Shown here: positions 56,801 to 64,000 of the stretch, one piece after another | Position numbering within the stretch: position 1 is the first letter of the stretch | Layout of the letters: each line of letters begins with the position of its first letter | Assembly (NCBI GenBank): GCA_038049695.1 | Contig: CP142451.1 | Location: 10,972,001 to 11,036,000 of the forward strand | From: Cinnamomum chago | Lineage: Eukaryota > Streptophyta > Magnoliopsida > Laurales > Lauraceae | DNA: 64,000 bases | Reading direction: 5' to 3' | The notes under the pieces: generated by a model | Databases searched by the model: none | Seen by the model: only the letters and a program-made list of their open reading frames with translations | Told to the model about the DNA's origin: nothing | Translations under genes and position numbers: made by a program

Positions 56801-59800
56801 AGTTTGTGAGCGGGGAAGTTTAATTACAAGAGACTTTGAAAGGAATCGGGTAAATTATTTTTACTAGAATTTCCATGTGCTCAAAGTTTATCCACGCCAG
56901 TTTGGCAACTTTACTGATAGAGTCAAGTGAAAAGTGGATTTTGAAGAAAGAAAAAAATATAAGTGTGTTTAATGTTATTTTATTTTTAGTTGTTTATTAT
57001 GGAATCTTTTTGACTTTTTGTACGAGAAAGTGAAGTTTTTTTATATTTTAGTAGATAAAGGTAGTTGATTTTTTATTTATTTTAAATTGAGAGAGTTTTG
57101 AATTAAAGTGCTTTTGATGTGACATCTTATCTAAAATATTGAGATTTACTTGATTTTTACTATATTAGTAAAGCGTCAAACTAGCCCGAAATGTATAAAG
57201 GGTGTATTTTGAGAGTTTTGAACGAGCATACATCATACAAGTGGCATACGTGAATTGTACACGTTCATTAAGGATGCTCCTAGCTTTTCTCATTTGAGGA
57301 TCAATAATACAAGACTCCAGTCTTGGCTCCAAAACCTGATGGAAGGAAGATAAAAAGAAACTTATATTGTAAGTTTGTGTTGTTAATTTTTTATTTTTTA
57401 TTTTATGACGGAGGGTGTCCTAGCCCCTTGGGCCGGACTAATCCCTATAGCCGCGAGGGGATTAGGGTAAATAATAACTGTTAGCCTAGAAAAAAAAATC
57501 ATAACCATTAGATCTTGGTAAATTTTGGCTCATGAGATAATCAGTAATAAAACAGTTCTACACACTTTGTTTTGCTTATCCTTCTTGTATGTGCACCCAA
57601 GGGCAAACCAACGCACATACATGTGGGGGCAGACGCACCCATTGGACCTCAATTTGCTTCTAAAACCATAATGAAGATTTTAGCTCTGCTTTGAAAATTT
57701 ACATAAAAATCTTGCATCCGACCCCAAAACCTACCTTAAAATCCTAGGTTTGCTACAAAATTCAATTACTTATTTGGGCATGCGCCTCTCAAATGAAAAT
57801 TTTAGATCCTCCATTGTGTGCACGAACTTAATTATTCACATATAGTTTAATTTAGAGAAATATATTATGAATAATTTTATGTAGGACCCTAAACTTCTCA
57901 ACTTTCCTAACACCTCCCTTCATTCTTTCCTTTTAAGAGGTCTTTTTTTTTTTTTTCAAAAGAGTGCAAGTGTGTGATCAATTTTTAGAAAAAATTAACT
58001 AAGAAACTACCTTTGATGTTCGGTGGACTAAAAAGAAAAGACCCTCGTAGTTTCTTTGTAATAGTAAATGTCCTCCCACCACTTTTCATTTTTGTTTGAG
58101 CGACGATATCGTCACTTCTCTCTTCTCCCTCCTCAATTAAAACGAGCGACAATATCATCGCTCAAACAAAAGTGAAATAAGACTGTACTATTACCGAGAA
58201 ACTATGAGGGCCTCTTTTGTGCACTAGACATTTAAGGTGATTTTCTCGGTAATCTTATTTAAGACTCATAAAGCTCATGTTAGTATTTCTTGGTTTTCTC
58301 TTCTAATTTTTAGCTCCTCTCCTAATTTGTTTCTATGGGCAATGGATGATCAAGACTTCCTTTTAGTTTCACAAGAAAGTGGATCACCTTCCAAATACAA
58401 GAGTTTCAACGTGCACACTTGCACTTACCTTCTAACATTGAAATACGGTGATCGCAAAACTCATTCACCCACGCACACGGTTAAAGGTTGTATACAATAT
58501 CTGATTATCTACGTATGCAAATTCTACCATTCCAGATGCAAGATTTAGAACCTTTTTCGAAACCGAAAGAAACTAATCTACATCTGAATTTGTATCATTC
58601 TATGTTCAAATCCAAGGATCTAGATCCAAGACGGTAACATCCACATGTTTGAAATACATACAAGTTTCATGAACCAACATAACTCAAGTAAACTTGATAT
58701 TTGAGTGTGTACTTAGCTTTAATTACTTATCATTTAATAGCCACTTAGTATATTTATAAAAGATTTATTTAAAAAACCCTCTTATTCAATTACACTGATA
58801 CACTCAACACCTTACTTAAATCTAGATTTGGATCGGTAAAGATTTCCACAAGGAGGATGGGATATCGTTTACTCCTTCCAATTTACTTTTTTTAATCTTT
58901 CCTTGTTTACTAATCACTTTCGTAACTGTCCAAACATTACAGTCACAGAAACGTGCGAACGTAAGCCACATAGCGTTGAAACTTGAAATCGGCTTCCATA
59001 AGAAACCCCTCTTATGTGCAGCGAGTGATACAGAAACACACTCTCTCACATATTTTCACTGGCACAAAACACTGATTACAGAATAGCCATCGTTCCTCTC
59101 TTATAACTTGCCAATTCTAGACGCCTCACAAAGTCCTATAGAGCCAATTGGTTTAAGCTTCTCCACTGCTGAAGTACACTGCCCATAAAACACAATGAAG
59201 CATTAAATATTATAAGAGTAATCTTAATTTGTCACTGATCTTAGGGCCATTTCTTTATATGGGAGAACTTCAAATTCTCCAAAAGTCGTCCCCTAAAGTG
59301 GAATTTTAAATCTCTTTTATGAAAAATTTAAAATTCTAACAAATAATATAGAGTGGAATTTCAAGAATTCCAAAATATCTTCTAAATGATTGAAATTCGA
59401 AATCATCATGTCTAAAAATCTTTATTTCAAGAAATAAGATGTCACATCATGTTTAAAAATTCCTAACTTTTAGAATACTAATAATAAATTCTGATAAAAA
59501 AACATGCCCTTACCTTTAACCCGCCGTCCTAATATTAGACAGATCAGCGAATAGAAATTTGTAGCCTTTAATAACCAAAAAGTTCCAGATAACAGTTAAA
59601 CCACGTACAGGAACCCACCCACCCCAAAACAATTAGCTGTCAACCACTTTTTAAGCAAAGTCTAAACGATCAAAAGGCCAAACAAGAAAGGCCCATAATT
59701 CATAAAATAAAACAAGCAGCTGCCATCAGTTCCAAATGTTCAAACCTACGACCTCATGCTTATCGTACTGCAACCAATACTCACCGCTGGATGGTGTGAG

Positions 59801-60329
59801 ACGGAGAAATTTGAGATTTTGTAGAGTCCCTTTAAAGCAAAAGTTGCACAAAATATTTGCAATTGCTCAAAATCATTAGATGCGTGCAAAACTGCAAATC
59901 ACCACACCGCGGATTAATGGACGGTTGCGTATTTGCTCCATCCTACTACATAACATCTCATCCATCTATTAGTCATTCCCCTACCGAACCGACCTGTAAC
60001 ACTGTCCCCGACCCACGTGCCACCTACCGGCATCTTTAACCAGTCAACAAACGGCTAAGCATAAGACAGTCACCACTCACAAGGGGCATTCTCCTTGGTC
60101 TTTATTTCCTCCATGTGTACCTTAAACGCCCAAGTCTTCATTTCAGCACAAGCCGAATAGAGTTCAGTTATCCGATGTATCTGTTTTGAACAGATCCAAA
60201 ACCCCGAAAAATAGCTGCTACAGAGTAAAGACAGCAGCAAAGAAAAAACACTTTAACAGCAAACAAGAGGTTTCCTAACTCTGTTTTTGTGCATTACAGA
60301 AAGAGATCTCTGTACAACTTTAGCTTCTC
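53875..60329. other. Long stretch without a recognised gene
   Basis: AT-rich DNA. Seen inside: a SINE-like piece on plus with B-box word GGTTTCAACTC at about 55806 and an A18 tail near 55866; copy 3 of the AT-rich dispersed repeat (56918-57180); a SINE fragment (about 57393-57470); and a transposon end at about 57785-57820 (inverted relative of the one near 18720). Frames at 56345 and 58237 match no family I know. Confidence 0.45.
57393..57470 (-). mobile_element. SINE fragment (tail half), copy 4
   Basis: TGACGGAGGGTGTCCTAGCC and GGACTAATCCCTA match the tail half of the SINE at 10419, next to a T-rich edge. The tRNA-like head is missing. Confidence 0.6.
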
Positions 60330-60579
60330 TGCAAAAACTCCCTCTCCCCATTTCAATGGCAGGGAAGGCAAGCGTTCCAATTCCACATTACTAGCCCTAG
60401 CCCCCTAAAAAGGAAAATAAATAAATAAAGACTTCCTTTTACCATCCTGTGGAACCAAAAACTAAAAAAAGGAACAACAATAATAACAATGACGGCAGCC
60501 ATATCGCTCTACCTGCACATGCGATCTCCAAACCGATATCCCGAAACCGATACCGTTATAGTCGGCCATGCACATCCTC
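60330..60579 (-). other. Probable 3' untranslated region of the IDD gene
   Basis: The sequence directly after the stop codon contains no gene. TTTATTTATTT and other A/T-rich words at about 60415-60430 (minus strand AAATAAATAAA) would suit a polyadenylation region. The end is a guess. Confidence 0.35.
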
Positions 60580-62513
60580 CTAAGACTTGCCAGGCGAATT
60601 TCCACCACCACCAAATGACGCTGCGACGTCAAGACCGTTCCCAATTGAAGTGATGAGGGCGGAGAGCCCACCCGGCGCTGCTGCTCCTCCAATCCCCATA
60701 CCCAACCCGAGAAGATCGAGCGTCGCGGGTTTGGCACCGAAAATGGACTGACCCATCATCAATTCAGACAAACCCATGCCCGGATGGCCGAGACCCATCC
60801 CCACAGATGCAGGATCCGAGTGATCCCACTGCATGTTGTCCGGCACCGGCGACGTTGACGACGAAAGCCCCAGCCCAAACCCGCGAAAGAGGGAGGAGCT
60901 CGTAGCAGCAGCGCCCATCTGTGCGGCCTTTTGCAGGAGGGCGGTAGCGGACATGTGGGCCGGCTGCGGCGGGGCGAACTGCCGCCTGTCGGGCGGAGAA
61001 AACAGGGTGGGGCCGTTGGAAGAGAGGCAGAGAGAAGGGGGCTCAGTGGAGGTGGGGGGAGCTGATGTGGTGGATCGGTCGGGTCGGGTCATGGCTCCCA
61101 TAAGATCCGAGAATGTCGAGCTCTGAGATTGTGCAGATGGTGATGTGTAAAGGCTGGCGTATAAGCTCCTGTTGCTTCCATCGCTGGTGCCACTGCTTCC
61201 AATCCCAACCATTGATATCTGTGGCATCTGAATTTCGTGTTGGATTTCGGTCCCATTTTCCATCTCTGTAAATGAAATCCAAGAGAGAGAGAGAACAATA
61301 AAAGAGCAGCACAACATACAACACAATAATAAAAACCAAGTTCAGAAAAGTGAGGATTATGATAAAGAGATTCATCACAACAAAAGCAGAATCAATCATC
61401 TTCCCTTTTCCTAATTTTTTTCATCTCACTGCCTCTTTTTTATGGATACAGAAACCAGAGAAAGGCATTTAGAAAGTTTTACCAGAGAGACCTTTTACAA
61501 CCCCACATCTCAAAAGCATACAAATCTCCCTCTCTCTCTCTTCTTCCATTACCAGACAAAAAATCAGAGAAAGTATGCCAAAAACATATTTAATAAGCAG
61601 ATCAGACAAAACCCATGTAAAATAAAAGACAAATTAGATTTACCTCTAACAGGCAAAACCCCAGAAGAAGAAGCAGCAGCTGGAGCAGTGATTTTAAGCT
61701 TGGGTTCTTCTTTAGTCGAATTAGCAACAGTTGACTGCACTTTGGCGCTCTCCTCTGCTAACGCATCGCAAAACGCTCGATGGGTGATGAAGCTATCTCT
61801 CCTGCAACCCAAAAAACACAACAAAACCACCAAATTGAAGAAACCCAAAGCCCTAGAAAGATGAGAAGAAAAAGAAAGATAGAAGATGAAATTGAAGGGG
61901 ACCTGGAGAACAAAGTTCCACAATCGCATCTATACTCTCTTGTGCCGCAGGTCTTCAAGTGAGCCTTCCAATCGGACTGAACGGCGTACTTCTTGGAGCA
62001 CTTTTCGCACTTCCACTTCTTCTCGCCGTGCTTCCGGCAGAAGTGCTTCTTGATACCGGTGAGGTCGCCTAGCGCGCGCGATGGATCATGGTGGACGCAC
62101 GACGGCTCCGGGCAGACGTACACCCGCTTCCGAACCTCCTTCCCCGACCGCTGGCGGAGCTTCCACGGCAGGTTGTGGCCGCGCCGGTGCAGCTGGAGGT
62201 TCTGGTCTCGCTGAAACCCTTTGTTGCAGATCTCGCACACGAATCGGTTCGTCGCCATAAGCGTCTTCGGAGAGAGCGCGATCACCTCCGCATCTGGATC
62301 TGCAACATTAAAAAAAAAAAAAAAAAATCGCAGCTTGAAATATCAGAATCCTATCTCAATCGCCTTGTGATTTCCAAATTTCGGGATTTTTTTCCATCTA
62401 CCTGGCATTCCAGGGAGACTTCGCTTCTTCTTCGTCGCCACCGCGGGGGCTGCCGGACCTGAAGAAGAGACGCTCGCATCGCCGGAAGCCGAATTCTCCA
62501 ATTCCACAGACAT
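60580..62513 (-). CDS. IDD: INDETERMINATE DOMAIN (IDD) C2H2 zinc-finger transcription factor, four exons
   Basis: Exons 62402-62513, 61903-62299, 61644-61801 and 60580-61265 join at GT-AG sites with short introns (102, 101 and 378 bp) and give 450 aa, within the family range. A basic KKKR stretch (28-31) precedes the ID domain, [15 protein letters not shown] then four zinc fingers: C59/C62/H75/H79; C100/C105/H123/H128; the C2HC finger C135/C138/H151/C155; and C162/C164/H177/C181. The third and fourth fingers are the ones known in this family to serve partner binding. The Ser/Gly/Met-rich C-terminal half holds the IDD motifs [14 protein letters not shown] and [11 protein letters not shown]. 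Role: nuclear DNA-binding regulator, often acting with GRAS proteins such as SHR/SCR or DELLAs. Which IDD subgroup it belongs to is not clear. The start at 62513 opens the only family-like N-terminus. No defect. Confidence 0.94.
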
Positions 62514-64000
62514 CTGAGCTTGAAATCCTAAGATTTTCTCGATCTACCTGAATCCGTTACCCAATTTTTCGGTTCTTCAATCTAGAAAAACTTCAATCCG
62601 CCTCCAGATTCCAGTTCTTCTAGCTCCTTCACTACTATTTCAGCTCGCGATCGTAATCAGCAGCTCAGAATCAACAAAACGCTACCTCCAGCACTGATCT
62701 AACACGAACGAAGATGCAAAACCCTATCCAGCTGATCATCGGCAACAACACCTCAAATCTACGCATCCAGATCGTCGGATTTTGAAACGCCGGGAATCTC
62801 TTCCTTAAAAAAACAGAATCGCCAAAGGAAAACAGTACCGTTCAAGTCACCGACATTTCCGAAATCCCGATTCTCAGCTGCCGCTCCTTCAATGGAGAGC
62901 AGATATGCAACGTTCCGGAGATGAACCCGATATCTCGGAGTGTTCGAGAACGCAAAGAGTCGTAACAGTTCGTGAAATCGGTTCGTACCCGTTACGCATT
63001 GCAGTAGAGATAGAAGAAAATAAGAGGGGAGATTGAATACGACGAAAGAGTCGTATGAGGCGGCGACAAAGAGAGAGAGTTGAAGTGAGTTTGGTTTTGG
63101 AGCTTTTGAAACCGAGTGAAAAAAAAAGGAAAATAATAATGGAAGCAGTAGAGTTAACCGTGGTTAGATCCTAACCCGAGTTTAGCACCTCGGGTTAGGA
63201 AAGACCAACCTTCCGGTCTACGCAGCGCGTAGATCTCGACCGTCCACCTGTCGAAAGATGCGGGGCTCTTGACGTTTTAGGCATCTGTCGCAGGAACTCG
63301 AACGAAGTGGTGCCCCGCCTGCTTTGTCGTCTAGCGAAACTCGTTTTTGTTTTTAACATCGTTTTAAAAATGGTATGTCTTCGTTTGAAATAAGTCGTTC
63401 GGTGGTCCGGCGGAACATTGAAATGATTTACTCCTGCAGCTCATCACATCACAGCCGTTGCTTGGAGGGAAGACCATCGCAACCGTTCGTTCTGGAAAAT
63501 CATTAAAATGACAAGGGCACGTGGTGTGGACCATGCCTGAGAAATTTGAACGTATTTCAAAATCTTAGCCCTTCGATCGACGGCAGCTCATCTCACTTTC
63601 AAGCTTTTTTTTTCTTCCTATGAATGGTTCAGATCTTTCAGTGAGGGAAAAGAGTCTTTTGCTTGGCCCATATACGGGGAGGACTGGCACGTGACGTGGG
63701 ACCCAAAACTCATATTTCATGAGTGATAAAAGTTCTCCAAAACTCATATTTTATGAGATGGGAAAACAATTGAGTGGACCCATTTAATGGGAGCTGGGTC
63801 CCTCAATTGTTGTCACATGCATTTTATATTGAGTCTCACTTCAGTTTGATTAAGCTGGCTGATATCATGTATCGTTATCACATACATGTTACATTAAGAA
63901 CTAGGTTTCTTTTTAGGAAATAGGCTATTCCTGTTGTAGAGTGATGAATATATAGAAAATATATATATATATATATATATTTTTATAATGCAGGGTTTTC
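62514..64000. other. IDD leader/promoter, then intergenic DNA
   Basis: 62514-63115 is GC-richer and pyrimidine-rich on minus, as in a 5' leader. It ends at a GA-rich patch (GGCGACAAAGAGAGAGAG). No clear TATA box. Beyond about 63150 no gene is seen. A (TA)n run lies at 63960-63980 close to the window edge. Confidence 0.45.

Noticed and set aside
58237-58548. 103-aa frame on plus
   Set aside because: No recognisable domain; surrounding DNA is AT-rich intergenic.
15713-62513. Functional GRAS-IDD gene cluster
   Set aside because: The two genes lie about 43 kb apart with unrelated genes between; known protein partnership does not make this a cluster.

Overview
The window is nuclear DNA of a flowering plant. 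It has five widely spaced protein genes with spliced GT-AG introns, AT-rich intergenic DNA full of small transposons, a perfect miR171 site in a GRAS gene, and plant-only families (RRA, HAM-type GRAS, IDD zinc finger, vicilin-like cupin, CYP72-clan P450). The repeat style and gene density would suit a magnoliid or another early-diverging lineage, but the sequence alone does not settle the species.

Layout. An RRA-type arabinosyltransferase for extensin glycosylation lies on minus at 1.7-4.5 kb. From 5 to 15 kb there are repeats only: a 1-kb MITE-like element, Helitron-like 3' ends with a hAT inserted in one, a Tourist element, a SINE with a clear target duplication and a probable Copia-type LTR fossil. 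An intronless SCL15/HAM-type GRAS gene is on minus at 15.7-17.3 kb. From 17.7 to 30.3 kb no gene is seen, but there is a near-perfect 44-bp hairpin, a Mutator-like foldback, a Tourist element and a hAT. A five-exon vicilin-like gene with a very charged C-terminal tail is on plus at 30.5-35.9 kb, behind a promoter with three ACGT (ABRE-like) motifs. A P450 of the CYP72 clan is on minus at 37.7-46.8 kb; its third exon is split by a 4.6-kb solo-LTR-like fossil with an exact 5-bp target duplication. From 47 to 60 kb there is a 1.7-kb hAT, a G28 run beside a G-rich duplication, and a second Tourist copy. A four-exon INDETERMINATE-DOMAIN zinc-finger gene is on minus at 60.6-62.5 kb.

How they fit together. 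The genes are unrelated neighbours, each with its own promoter: cell-wall glycosylation, meristem/shoot transcription control (GRAS, IDD), seed storage and oxidative metabolism. IDD proteins are known to partner GRAS proteins, but nothing here shows that this pair interact. The most informative points are the insertion that interrupts an otherwise clean P450 and the miR171 site kept in an SCL15-type HAM gene. No wholly new system was recognised.
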